A stretch of DNA of 64,000 nt from Bacteroidales bacterium (GCA_016342685.1 JAEINU010000002.1:391085-455084); one strand, 5' to 3'. Positions 40,223 to 50,456 are shown, numbered from the stretch's first letter. Program-made: numbers and translations. Notes: generated by a model from the letters alone, not told the origin.

Positions 40223-40262
40223 AAATGTATTTTGTTGTCTTTAGAAAAATTAATCTACAAAT

Positions 40263-40799
40263 CTATTTTCTTTCCATTATTATTTGGGCAAAACTATCAT
40301 CGAACTTTTCTACTTTAGTAATCTTAAATTTCTTAAAATCTGTTCCATTTGCAAATAATGGAATTCCCTTTCCAAGAACAACTGATTTAATTGTAATTAT
40401 AATTTCATCAATTAGATTTTTATTTAATAGGATTTTATTGATTTCACCCCCTCCAATTAACCATATGTCCTTTTCATCTAATTGCTTTAAGTTTGAAACA
40501 AACTCAACAATATTACTTTTAATAAATTCGACAGGATTATCTTCCTTCTTTTCATGATTTTTGCTAAATACATAGTTCTTCTTATCAGGATAAGGAAATG
40601 GAATACCAAAATTTACAATCTCTTTATAAGTATTGTAACCCATTAAAGTAGTGTCGATTGATGAATAGAAATCTAAGTAACCATAAGCATTCTCATCAAT
40701 TTCTTCATTCTCGTTATCATTTAGCCACTCAACACTACCTTTTTCCGTTGCTATAAATCCATCTATACTTTGTGCTATATACAATTTTAACTTTCTCAT
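40263..40799 (-). CDS. Dihydrofolate reductase-like / RibD C-terminal domain protein
   Basis: MRKLKLYIAQSIDGFIATEKGSVEWL...DIWLIGGGEINKILLNKNLIDEIIITI. Confidence 0.92.
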   Translation of the reverse strand: MRKLKLYIAQSIDGFIATEKGSVEWLNDNENEEIDENAYGYLDFYSSIDTTLMGYNTYKEIVNFGIPFPYPDKKNYVFSKNHEKKEDNPVEFIKSNIVEFVSNLKQLDEKDIWLIGGGEINKILLNKNLIDEIIITIKSVVLGKGIPLFANGTDFKKFKITKVEKFDDSFAQIIMERK

Positions 40800-40953
40800 A
40801 ACTTCATTAATTTATTTTTTTTACTCAAAAGAATAAAAAGACTACTATCAATTTCATTCAAATCACCGCTATAAATACTATAATTTTACGGGAATTCAAA
40901 TTTACCATATTTAAGCAAACCTTTATGTTTATTAATACTACCTAAACAAAACC

Positions 40954-40979
40954 GAACAAAAAGTGTTCATAATCGAACA
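40954..40979. promoter_or_regulatory. Inverted repeat plus extra half-site, candidate UAS
   Basis: GAACA-aaaag-TGTTC followed by a third GAACA at 40975. Confidence 0.5.
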
Positions 40980-41035
40980 AACCATCAACAAGCTTAACAT
41001 GTCTATAAGGCTGATTAACTGAAAATAGACAAGTA

Positions 41036-41052
41036 TGGTTTGTTTTTTGCAT
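41036..41052 (+). promoter_or_regulatory. Candidate sigma-54 promoter
   Basis: TGGTTTGTTTTTTGCAT: GG-N10-GC spacing with TTGCA at -12, 34 bp before the 41086 ATG. Confidence 0.5.
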
Positions 41053-41085
41053 TCTGCCCAACAATTACAAAAAAGACAATGAATT

Positions 41086-43497
41086 ATGTTAAGAAATTAC
41101 TTTACAACAGCATTTAGAAATTTATTCAAAAATAAGATCTTTTCAATTATTAATATTATTGGTTTAGCTATTGGAATAACCGCGTGCCTGTTAATATCAT
41201 TATATGCCAATTACGAACTTGGTTACGATAAAGATATTAAAGATATTGATAATTTATATCGGGTTCTTTACGAACGAGTTTCTGAAACAGGAGAAACAGT
41301 TCAATTTGCGTCGGCAAGTCCACCGGTTGGGCCAGCAATTGAAGAAAAATTTCCTGAGATTGAAAAATTTGCAAGAGCTTTTAGGCGCGAAGGAATCTTA
41401 TCAAAAAATGAAATTTCATTTAGTGAAAAAAATGTTTTCTGGGCAGAACCCACTTTCCTTGATTTGTTTTCTTATGAAATGATTCACAAATCATCTGATT
41501 CACTTCTTAGTCAACCTAATACAATGGTTATCTCAGAAAAAATAGCACTGAAATACTTTGGAGATGAAAATCCAACAGGAAAAACACTAAAATTGGATGG
41601 AAACCAGGTGTTTAAAATAACTGGTGTTTTTAAATCTAAACCTAGCAACATGCATTTCGATGCGGATGTTCTTTTATCATATATAAACTTTGAAAACCAA
41701 TTAGGAGAAAATGTTAAAACATTTGGATGGGTTTATAGTGGATTTTACACTTACGTAAAGTTAAAAGATGGAAAGGACTTTAATGAGGTTAATGAAAAAA
41801 TTGAAGCTTTTATTAATGAAGAATTAGCGGAATTTATGGAGTTGTATAAATTAAAAATTGGATACAAACTTCAACCTGTTAAAGATATACATCTTACATC
41901 GCATTTTATGCATGAATTAAAAACAAATGGAAATAAAAACTCCATCATGTTTTTATATATTATATCATGGTTTATAATCTTAATAGCATGGATAAATTTT
42001 GTTAATCTACTTACAATAAGCTCAATAAAAAGATCTCCTGAAATTAGTTTAAGAAAAGTACTAGGAGGTACAACACCTCAGCTTATTAAACAATTTTTAT
42101 TGGAATCAGTACTAATAAATTCTATTGCCTTATTATTGGCTTTCGTTATGATAGAAGCAAGTTTTCCTATCTTTTCAGAACTCACTGACATTCCCGTTAA
42201 ATACGTAATATGGAACAAAATATGGTTTTGGCAGGATACTATTATTATATTTCTTGTTGGTACACTGTTAGCAGGTTCTTATCCGGTTTGGGGAATTTTA
42301 TCAAAGAAAATTATCGCGACACTTAGAGCTGGATTCACTGGATCTAAACGAGCTGTGCTTATCCGTAAGGTATTAGTAATATTTCAATTCTTTATGGCGG
42401 TTGTTTTAATTGCGGGAACAATTAGCGTCTATAAACAACTTCAATTCTTGAAATCAAAAGAATCAGGAATAAACAAAACAAATATTCTAGTAATAAATAC
42501 TCCACGAATAGGAGAGCAAGATATTATCAATCAGCGAAGGGCTTTCAAAGAAGAAGTATCTAAATATCCTTTTGTTAAAAGTATTGGATTTTCATCTGTA
42601 ATTCCAGGAATGCATAATATGTTTAATCGCGGAGGAATACGTCGAATTAATGATGATCCAACGTCGGGTAAAAACTATAGAATTACAGAAGTTGACCCTA
42701 ATTTTTCCAATGTTTACTCAACCACATTTATTGCAGGAAGAAATCTTTCGGATGATTATAACACAGATGCAAATTCAGTTATTGTTAATATTGCAGCGCT
42801 AGAATTGCTTGGTTTTGAGAATCCTGATGCAGCTATAGGAGAAAAAATATTAATTCGTGGAATTGAAAATAATATTATTGGAGTTATTGAAAATTTCCAT
42901 CAAGAATCTCCAAGGCTTGATTTTGAACCACAAATATTTAGATTAGCTCAATATTTTAATGGATATTTTTCAATTAAGCTTGAGAACAATAAAAACTTAA
43001 AAGCTAATCAGGTAATTATTGAAGCAAAATACAAAGAGTTTTTCACTGGAAATCCATTCGACTATTTTTACTTGCAAGATTATTACGAAAATCAATATAA
43101 AACCGAAGTTCGTTTTGGAGAAGTATTTGGTATATTCGCCTTACTTGCCTTATTTATAACATCCTTAGGGATTCTAAGTTTATCTGCATTCTCTGCAGCA
43201 CAGAGAAAAAAAGAAATCGGAATTCGAAAAGTTATGGGTGCAAGTATTAATCAAATATTAATTCTACTTTCGAAAAACTATATTTCATTATTGATAATAT
43301 CATTTACTCTTGCTGTTCCTGTTATTTACTTAGCCCTTAATAAATGGCTTAATAACTTTGCCAACAGAATGGATTTATCGATTTGGATTTTTATAATTCC
43401 AATTATTCTGGTTTCGGTGTTTAGTTTAATAACTGTGGCTTACCAATCGGTTAAAACAGCAAAATCTAATCCAGCAGATTCATTACGACACGAATAA
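41086..43497 (+). CDS. ABC transporter permease (FtsX/MacB-PCD)
   Basis: MLRNYFTTAFRNLFKNKIFSIINIIGLAIGITACLLI; 'KEIGIRKVMGASI'. Confidence 0.92.
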   Translation: MLRNYFTTAFRNLFKNKIFSIINIIGLAIGITACLLISLYANYELGYDKDIKDIDNLYRVLYERVSETGETVQFASASPPVGPAIEEKFPEIEKFARAFRREGILSKNEISFSEKNVFWAEPTFLDLFSYEMIHKSSDSLLSQPNTMVISEKIALKYFGDENPTGKTLKLDGNQVFKITGVFKSKPSNMHFDADVLLSYINFENQLGENVKTFGWVYSGFYTYVKLKDGKDFNEVNEKIEAFINEELAEFMELYKLKIGYKLQPVKDIHLTSHFMHELKTNGNKNSIMFLYIISWFIILIAWINFVNLLTISSIKRSPEISLRKVLGGTTPQLIKQFLLESVLINSIALLLAFVMIEASFPIFSELTDIPVKYVIWNKIWFWQDTIIIFLVGTLLAGSYPVWGILSKKIIATLRAGFTGSKRAVLIRKVLVIFQFFMAVVLIAGTISVYKQLQFLKSKESGINKTNILVINTPRIGEQDIINQRRAFKEEVSKYPFVKSIGFSSVIPGMHNMFNRGGIRRINDDPTSGKNYRITEVDPNFSNVYSTTFIAGRNLSDDYNTDANSVIVNIAALELLGFENPDAAIGEKILIRGIENNIIGVIENFHQESPRLDFEPQIFRLAQYFNGYFSIKLENNKNLKANQVIIEAKYKEFFTGNPFDYFYLQDYYENQYKTEVRFGEVFGIFALLALFITSLGILSLSAFSAAQRKKEIGIRKVMGASINQILILLSKNYISLLIISFTLAVPVIYLALNKWLNNFANRMDLSIWIFIIPIILVSVFSLITVAYQSVKTAKSNPADSLRHE

Positions 43498-43537
43498 ATC
43501 ATGTAACTATAATATTGGGTTACTAATGGCTTTTAAC

Positions 43538-43575
43538 AAAAAAGTCATACTTCTTAACTGAAGTATGACTTTTTT
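43538..43575. terminator. Bidirectional intrinsic terminator
   Basis: AAAAAAGTCATACTTC-ttaact-GAAGTATGACTTTTTT between convergent genes. Confidence 0.85.
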
Positions 43576-43590
43576 GCTTTTTCTATTTTT

Positions 43591-43845
43591 TTACTTTCCC
43601 TTGTACTCGCCTTTTTCTTTCATCTTAGCAATAATTTCTTCTAAGCTTAATGAGCAATTTGGCAAAATCCAATCTGCACACGAACCTATTTGCTCTGCTG
43701 TCATGTATCGTTTACAATTCATCCACTTATCTTTTCCCGCTTTACAATATAGATTTTTATAGGATTCTTCTGATCCTGATCTCTTTAACAACAATCCATT
43801 AAATAATGGGCATGTTTCTACTTTTGGACAATTATTGTTTTCCAT
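43591..43845 (-). CDS. Small Cys-containing hypothetical protein (84 aa)
   Basis: MENNNCPKVETCPLFNG...YCKAGKDKWMNCKRY...GSCADWILPNC; six cysteines; own terminator. Confidence 0.65.
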   Translation of the reverse strand: MENNNCPKVETCPLFNGLLLKRSGSEESYKNLYCKAGKDKWMNCKRYMTAEQIGSCADWILPNCSLSLEEIIAKMKEKGEYKGK

Positions 43846-43911
43846 CTTATCGAATATTTGTTTAAAACCTAAACTTTAAATTACTATTTACAAAGGGTAT
43901 TATCAATATCA

Positions 43912-44034
43912 ACGGAATGCTTTAAGACATCATTCATATTGAGATATACTTACAAATTGCATATCAGCAAGTGTACTTTATGTTGCAATTTGTATAAGTA
44001 GAGCTCGTAATTAAACCGATCAATAGTATTCCGT
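43912..44034. repeat. Imperfect ~120-bp inverted repeat in intergenic region
   Basis: Outer arms ACGGAAT/ATTCCGT; inner arms ACTTACAAATTGCA / TGCAATTTGTATAAGT. Confidence 0.5.
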
Positions 44035-44150
44035 CACAAGAACTATACATTGATCACATAAGCTAGCCATCCATCCCTAATCCTTTGTATATATAGCTTT
44101 ACACTTTATACTTGCAATACAAATCGTAAATATAATTTAAAATCAAAATC

Positions 44151-44960
44151 ATGAAAAAAATCTTTTTATTACTTATTTTAAACATTACCCTTATTTCAAT
44201 TTCAAATGCTCAGTTCGATGATCGTTTCTATTTTCCTGTTAAAGAATGGGACAATATGGATGAATTAAATTATGAAGAATTAACATTTAATATTGATACA
44301 ATAAGCCTGAATGCCATTTTGCTAAAACCAGAATCGAAACCTAAAGTTACTATTCTATTCTTTCATGGTGCTGGAGGGAATGTTTCAAAATATACCTTTA
44401 TGACCAAGCCTTTGGTTGAAGCAGGATATCAGGTATTTATGTTAGATGCAAGAGGTTATGGAAAATCGACTGGAATTCCCACACACACAAATGTCGCAAA
44501 AGATGCTCAATTTGTTTTTGAATCAATTATTAAAAGAAAAGATATCAAGAAAACAAAGCTAATAATCTACGGTGCATCATTAGGAACTCAGATTGCAACT
44601 AAACTTGCAAAAGATAATCAAACAAAAGTAAGTGGTTTAATTCTAGATGGAACCATCAGTTCATTCACCGACATGGCTTTACTTTCAGCTCCCGCTGAAC
44701 AAAAAGCAATGATTGCCCAATATGTTACATCGCCTTATTCAGCTAAAGAAGATATTAAAGAGATAACAGATATGCCTAAGCTATTTATCCATAGCGAAGG
44801 AGACAAATCGGTTCCTTTTTCACAAGGAGAAACAGTTTTTAAGAATGCGCTTGAACCAAAAGAATTTTGGAATTATAAAGGAAATCATATCGATGCAATA
44901 ACAATTTCACCTGAAATCTTAGTACAAAAAGTAAGTAATTTAGTGAATAAAGAGAATTAG
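44151..44960 (+). CDS. Secreted alpha/beta hydrolase
   Basis: Signal peptide; 'TILFFHGAGGNVSKY', 'IIYGASLGTQIATKLA', 'FIHSEGDKSVPF'. Confidence 0.9.
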   Translation: MKKIFLLLILNITLISISNAQFDDRFYFPVKEWDNMDELNYEELTFNIDTISLNAILLKPESKPKVTILFFHGAGGNVSKYTFMTKPLVEAGYQVFMLDARGYGKSTGIPTHTNVAKDAQFVFESIIKRKDIKKTKLIIYGASLGTQIATKLAKDNQTKVSGLILDGTISSFTDMALLSAPAEQKAMIAQYVTSPYSAKEDIKEITDMPKLFIHSEGDKSVPFSQGETVFKNALEPKEFWNYKGNHIDAITISPEILVQKVSNLVNKEN

Positions 44961-44976
44961 ATTAGTCAATTCAAAT

Positions 44977-45104
44977 AAAGAGTAGCCTAAAAGATTCGTT
45001 TTATTACACTTCGACAAGCTCAGTGTAACATTCCGAACAAAAGAAAATTGTCATGCTGAGTTTATCGAAGCATAAGCAATTTTCTTTATATAGGCTTACT
45101 CTTT
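44977..45104. repeat. REP-like palindrome nested in terminator-like arms
   Basis: Outer AAAGAGTAGCCT / AGGCTTACTCTTT; inner CACTTCGACAAGCTCAGTGTAACA...TGTCATGCTGAGTTTATCGAAG. Confidence 0.7.
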
Positions 45105-45116
45105 ACTGAAAACAAA

Positions 45117-46223
45117 TCAAGCGCTCCAACTTAACTTTTCCATCATTAAACTTGCTTGATTAAATTCTGATTTCAATTGATCAAAGACTTCTTTTACTGA
45201 ATATATTTCATTTGCTAAGTAAGCATTGGTTCCAGCAAATGAAAATCCATCATGAAAGTTTCCTTTTGCAGCATTAAATAAAGCTTCGGCTATACAAAAC
45301 TGAACATTAGCATAATTGCAAGTTTTAAGACATTTCCAAGGGCAATTTATAGGCTTCTTCTTTCCCATTTTAATTTGCTGCACAAAATCATTACTAATTA
45401 CTCTACCTGGCAATCCAACCGGACTATCAATTAAAGTGATATCTTCTTTCGAACATTTTAAATAGTTTTGCTTGAAAGAATCTGATGCATCGCATTCGTG
45501 GGTTGTAACAAATCGAGTTCCCATTTTAACGGCACTTGCCCCAGCTTCCATTATTTCAAAAATATCTATACCTGAATATATTCCGCCTGCTGCAATAACC
45601 GGAATTTCTTTTCCATACTTAAATTTAAATGGCTCCAATTCATTGATAGTACCTTTTACCAATGATGTAAGCAATATCTCATTTTCTTCTAAAACTTTTC
45701 TTCGGAAACCCAAGTGTCCACCAGAAAGTGGACCTTCAAGAACTACAGCATCTGGAATACGATTGTATCTATCGGACCAATGCTGAAATATTAAACTAGC
45801 CGCTCTTGGAGATGAAACCTTAGGTATAAATTTAGTATTGGTATTTTCTAAAATTGAGAGATCTATATCCGGCTTCTTTAATGGTAAACCTGCAGTTAAA
45901 AAAACAATATCAACCTTTTCTTCAATTGATACTCGGAGCAAATCGTCAAAATCTGAAACCGCAAGCATAGTATTCACTCCAATTACTCCATCCGAATTTT
46001 GACGTGCTTTTCGAATTTCTTTTCGCAAAGCGATTTTATTTGATTCTCGAAAATTGCTTCTATAGTTTGGTTCTGTCATTCCAATCCCAACGGCTGAGAT
46101 CACTCCCACTCCTCCTTCATTCGCAACTGCCGCCGCCAAACCAGATAAAGAAATACAAACACCCATTCCTCCTTGAATAATTGGATTTTTAATTTTTAAA
46201 TTCCCAATAATAAGTTCTTTCAT
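45117..46223 (-). CDS. Nitronate monooxygenase / FabK-like flavoprotein with C-terminal Cys cluster
   Basis: 'PIIQGGMGVCISLSGLAAAVANEGGVGVISAVGIG', 'IPVIAAGGIYSGIDIFEIMEAGASAVKMGTRF', 'NCPWKCLKTCNYANVQFC'. Confidence 0.9.
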   Translation of the reverse strand: MKELIIGNLKIKNPIIQGGMGVCISLSGLAAAVANEGGVGVISAVGIGMTEPNYRSNFRESNKIALRKEIRKARQNSDGVIGVNTMLAVSDFDDLLRVSIEEKVDIVFLTAGLPLKKPDIDLSILENTNTKFIPKVSSPRAASLIFQHWSDRYNRIPDAVVLEGPLSGGHLGFRRKVLEENEILLTSLVKGTINELEPFKFKYGKEIPVIAAGGIYSGIDIFEIMEAGASAVKMGTRFVTTHECDASDSFKQNYLKCSKEDITLIDSPVGLPGRVISNDFVQQIKMGKKKPINCPWKCLKTCNYANVQFCIAEALFNAAKGNFHDGFSFAGTNAYLANEIYSVKEVFDQLKSEFNQASLMMEKLSWSA

Positions 46224-46234
46224 ACTTTCTATTT

Positions 46235-47716
46235 TTATATAACTTCCTTAAATATTTTACGAAAATGATATCCATAAATGGAGTAAGTAACCGCTTTTGT
46301 CAATACTTGTGGGCGGTTAAATAAACTCCAAAAGATCAATTCCCAATAAAACTTTCTGAACTTGTCGACTACGCCAAGCACTACGATTGATTTTAAAAAT
46401 GCGATAATTAATCTTGGTGATATTTTCCTTTTTGATGTCTCAGATGGATTAAATCTCTTTAAAAATTCAGAAACCCGTTTGTAGAAAGATTCTCCGGAAT
46501 AAATACCACGAATGATATTCTTGTAACCATTGATTAATTGATTCTCATCCATTTTGGGCTTAAAATTCAATGTAAAATCGGTATTATTCCCGCTTGTATC
46601 TTTTACAATTCTATTTTCCTTAGTCAGACGTTTATAAAGCTGTGTTTTTTTAGGAGCGTTCAATAAACCTACCATTGCTGTTATAATTCCGCTACTCCTT
46701 ATGAAATCAATTTGATTCTGAAAAACAGAAGCTTGGTCGCTATCAAAACCAACAATAAAACCACCAGAAACTTCAATTCCCTGCTCCTGAATTCTATGCA
46801 CACTTTCAACCAGACTTCTGTTTTTATTTTGAATCTTGTTACATTCCGACAGGCTTTCTTCATCGGTTGTTTCTATTCCAACAAATACATTTTCAAAACC
46901 AGCTTCAACCAATAGTTTCATTAACTCCACATCATCGGCTAAATCGATCGAAGCTTCCGTTGTAAATTGGAACGGAAACTTTTTCGCACTCATCCATTCT
47001 ATCATCTTAGGAAGCAAATCTGTTTTCAGAAACTTTTTGTTTCCAATAAAGTTATCATCAACAAAAAATACACTTTTACGCCAACCAGAATCATAAATAT
47101 TATTCAACTCACCTATTATTTGATTTGATGTTTTTATTCTAACCTTATGCCCTAGCAAAGCAGTTATGTCGCAGAATTCACAATTAAAAGGACATCCCCG
47201 TGTAAATTGTATACTCAAAGAATTGTATTTCGACAATTTTATTAATGAATAATCAGGCAAAGGCGTTTCTTCCAAATTTGCATATTCACCAGTTTGATAA
47301 ACTCTTTGCAATTCATTATTCTCTAGATCATTTAAAAAATCGGGAAGGGTTATTTCTGCCTCATTTAACACAAAATGATCAATTTGTGGGAAATTTTGAT
47401 ATTCTCCAGTAAATAAAGGGCCACCTGCAACTACCTTTGTTTCGTAATTATTGCATTTATCAACTATTTCATGAACCGATTTCTGTTGAATATTCATCGC
47501 ACTTATAAATACAAAATCGGCCCAAAGTATATCCTGATCTTTTAACAACTCAACATTAAGATCTATGAGTTTCTTTTCCCAAATAACGGGTAATATCGAA
47601 GCTATAGTAATTAAACCTAATGGTGGATTAGCAGCCTTTTTTGACACAAATTTTAGAGCATGTTTAAAGCTCCAGAATGTATCGGGGTATTTCGGATAAA
47701 CTAGAAGTATTTTCAT
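46235..47716 (-). CDS. B12-binding-domain radical SAM protein (DUF4070-like)
   Basis: 'PPLGLITIASILP', 'FTRGCPFNCEFCDITALLGHKVR', 'SGGFIVGFDSDQASVFQNQIDFI'. Confidence 0.93.
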   Translation of the reverse strand: MKILLVYPKYPDTFWSFKHALKFVSKKAANPPLGLITIASILPVIWEKKLIDLNVELLKDQDILWADFVFISAMNIQQKSVHEIVDKCNNYETKVVAGGPLFTGEYQNFPQIDHFVLNEAEITLPDFLNDLENNELQRVYQTGEYANLEETPLPDYSLIKLSKYNSLSIQFTRGCPFNCEFCDITALLGHKVRIKTSNQIIGELNNIYDSGWRKSVFFVDDNFIGNKKFLKTDLLPKMIEWMSAKKFPFQFTTEASIDLADDVELMKLLVEAGFENVFVGIETTDEESLSECNKIQNKNRSLVESVHRIQEQGIEVSGGFIVGFDSDQASVFQNQIDFIRSSGIITAMVGLLNAPKKTQLYKRLTKENRIVKDTSGNNTDFTLNFKPKMDENQLINGYKNIIRGIYSGESFYKRVSEFLKRFNPSETSKRKISPRLIIAFLKSIVVLGVVDKFRKFYWELIFWSLFNRPQVLTKAVTYSIYGYHFRKIFKEVI

Positions 47717-47726
47717 AACTTTCTTT

Positions 47727-48428
47727 TTAAATGTTCAGACTATTTATAATTGAATTTCGGATACTTCTTGTAACTAAATCCCAATTAGAAAATGCAGTAT
47801 TAAAAATTTGCTGTCCTTCTCTAAAAAACTCTTTTAATGCAATATGAGATTCGGTTTTATCAAACTTTGTAGGATGTTTTAGGTTCTGAAGATTAACATA
47901 CTTTATTCTTTTATTGAAAGATTGAAAGTGCAGATTAATTATTGTTTCAACACCAAATCGCGAAGGTTTTATTCTTTTTAGAATTGGAAGAATATCCTTT
48001 TTTCGCAATGCTCTTTGACCAGAAAAAAACTTAAACGGATTAATATTATGATTTATTCTTGTTTCGGTTGCCTGCCCTAGCACCATATCAACTTCATCCT
48101 TAATAACCGGAGTTATTAGTTGATTAATATGCTTTGAGCTAAGATTTGAAAGATCAGCATCAATAAATACGAGAAATTCAGAACTAGAAGCTTCAACTCC
48201 TTTAGCAATTGCATATCCTTTGCCCATATTTTTAGGCAAATGAATAGCATGGAATGGCAGTTCAAGTTTTAGGCTTTCAATAATATTACCTGTTTGATCC
48301 AAAGATCCATCGTTAACAACAATAAGTTCATGAATGCTCGAAATACCAGAAACTTCTTTTAGTATTTTTTCTATTGTACTTTCTTCATTATAAGCACATA
48401 TTACAGCAGATACTCGATTCATTTTCAT
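47727..48428 (-). CDS. Family 2 glycosyltransferase
   Basis: VSAVICAYNEESTIEKILKEV...LIVVNDGSLDQTGNII...FLVFIDADLSNLSSKHI. Confidence 0.93.
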   Translation of the reverse strand: MKMNRVSAVICAYNEESTIEKILKEVSGISSIHELIVVNDGSLDQTGNIIESLKLELPFHAIHLPKNMGKGYAIAKGVEASSSEFLVFIDADLSNLSSKHINQLITPVIKDEVDMVLGQATETRINHNINPFKFFSGQRALRKKDILPILKRIKPSRFGVETIINLHFQSFNKRIKYVNLQNLKHPTKFDKTESHIALKEFFREGQQIFNTAFSNWDLVTRSIRNSIINSLNI

Positions 48429-48562
48429 CGCGATTATATTATTTAATCACAAATCTATGATCGATAAAAATCATTAAAAAAACTTAGGGGTATTGATAAA
48501 TAAAATAGGGAGTAAATCCCTTTTTAGGGGCGAAATTCAATGTCTGATTATCTACTAATTTC

Positions 48563-49402
48563 TTAAATCATCTTTTTAAACTCATTTATATATTTTTGAG
48601 AAACAAGAACAGGGAAATCAATATTACTAAAGGATAGTTTGTAGCCCTGTGAACTTCCTGAAATTTCTTCGATATAATTTTTGTTTACAATGAATGTACG
48701 ATGACATCTGAAAATAAAATCATGTTCAATAAATAATTGCTCTGCTTTTGCCAATGTACTTCTGATCATTTGACTTTTTACTTCTTCATTACTTTTATAA
48801 AAAACCTCAATGTAATTATCAGCCGTTTTTATCAGAATTAAAGAATCTAGTTTAATGCTCAGGCTATCTTTTTTATATTCCGAATCGAAAAAGATCATTT
48901 TATCTTTGAGTTGCTTACTTTCTTTCAGTTTATTATTTAAACGCATTGCGGTTTTAAGATTATTTCTTAATAAACGATCCTGATTAATAATTATTAAAGC
49001 CGCAACAGGTAAAAAAGCAAGTAGTAAAATTTTGCCTATTAATCCAAAACTTATATCGATTACTTCGAATAGTTTTGAGTAAAACAAAAAATTACTTGCC
49101 GATATTAAGAACAGAATCCAGATATTCCAAAGGATTTCTTTTTTGATATTCCATTTATTTTGAAGAAAGATTCTAGGAAAAAAACTGGGTAAAACAATTA
49201 AGTTCAAGCTCAAGGTTAAAAAAGTAGACGCTCCTAGACCTGTAATTAAATAAAAAATATCTTTGTTGCTGTAAGAACTTAAATCGATGGGTTGAAATAG
49301 TACCAAAAATACTAAAACTCCTATACTAATAAAGAATATGATTTTCGCATTATGCCTTAAATCATCGTTAAAAGGATAGGATTTATTTAAAAATTTCAAC
49401 AT
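48563..49402 (-). CDS. Membrane-anchored LytTR transcriptional regulator
   Basis: Four TM segments + LytTR 'ADNYIEVFYKSNEEV...FRCHRTFIVNKNYIEEISG'. Confidence 0.9.
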   Translation of the reverse strand: MLKFLNKSYPFNDDLRHNAKIIFFISIGVLVFLVLFQPIDLSSYSNKDIFYLITGLGASTFLTLSLNLIVLPSFFPRIFLQNKWNIKKEILWNIWILFLISASNFLFYSKLFEVIDISFGLIGKILLLAFLPVAALIIINQDRLLRNNLKTAMRLNNKLKESKQLKDKMIFFDSEYKKDSLSIKLDSLILIKTADNYIEVFYKSNEEVKSQMIRSTLAKAEQLFIEHDFIFRCHRTFIVNKNYIEEISGSSQGYKLSFSNIDFPVLVSQKYINEFKKMI

Positions 49403-49601
49403 TAATATTATTTTAAAATGAGATATTATTAACGAAATTAAGGATAATTTATTACAAGATCAATTTACTAAATATCAACCAATTTAGTACACCATTTATT
49501 TTTCTTTCATAAAAATACATTATCAATTTTAAAATAACTAAAAGACTGAACTTGCTCAAAAATGACTTTTTAGTATCTTCACGCATTATTATACAAAATC
49601 A

Positions 49602-50456
49602 ATGAATTTTATAAACTATATAAACCAGCCTTTCCCCAAAGCAGAATCTAAATGGAAAACAATTATTTCAATTAGTGTTTTTGTAACCTTATTTTTAATT
49701 GTATTTCAGCCATTTGGAATTAATTTATTTAAAAGCGATCATAAATTATTAATCCTATCGGGATATGGTTTGGTTACTTTTTTTACACTGATTTTTGATC
49801 TAATATTAATTGAAAATATATTTAGTCGCTCTTTCAACGATCAAAACTGGAAAATTTGGAAAGAATTTACTTGGTTAATATGGGTAATATTTTCAATAGG
49901 TATCGGAAATGCATTATTTTCCTTCTATATATTCGATAATTTTCATTTTAGTTTAAAAACTTTTATTTCTTTCGAAATAATCACATTGATTGTTGGAGTA
50001 ATTCCAATTACTATTCTAATAATAACAAAGCAAAAATTCCTATTAAAAAAACATCTAACTTCTTCTAACAATTTAAATAAAAATATTCTAATCGATAAAA
50101 TAAAATCAGATCAAAAACAAATTATTCGATTTTATGCAGATAACGAGAAAGATTTTATCGAATTTGATATTAATAATTTTGCTTTTATTGAATCATCTGG
50201 AAACTATGTAGAGATACATTTTTTCGAAGAAAACACACTTATCAAAAAAACATTTCGAAGTACATTAAAAAGAGCATTATCTTTTTTCGATGATAACCAA
50301 AAAATAATCCAATGCCATCGAGCCTATATTGTGAATATAAATAGAATTATTAGTTCAAAAGGAAATTCACAAGGCTTAAAACTTAGTTTAGAAAATTGCG
50401 AACAAGAAATTCCAGTTTCTAGGGGATTTGTAGATAGATTTAGAGAAAATCAATAA
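49602..50456 (+). CDS. Membrane-anchored LytTR transcriptional regulator
   Basis: Paralogous architecture to 48563..49402; 'SSGNYVEIHFFEENTLIKKTFRSTL...IQCHRAYIVNINRI'. Confidence 0.9.
   Translation: MNFINYINQPFPKAESKWKTIISISVFVTLFLIVFQPFGINLFKSDHKLLILSGYGLVTFFTLIFDLILIENIFSRSFNDQNWKIWKEFTWLIWVIFSIGIGNALFSFYIFDNFHFSLKTFISFEIITLIVGVIPITILIITKQKFLLKKHLTSSNNLNKNILIDKIKSDQKQIIRFYADNEKDFIEFDINNFAFIESSGNYVEIHFFEENTLIKKTFRSTLKRALSFFDDNQKIIQCHRAYIVNINRIISSKGNSQGLKLSLENCEQEIPVSRGFVDRFRENQ

Noticed and set aside
40225-40557. 110-aa plus-strand ORF
   Set aside because: Antisense to the DHFR-like gene, begins inside terminator sequence.
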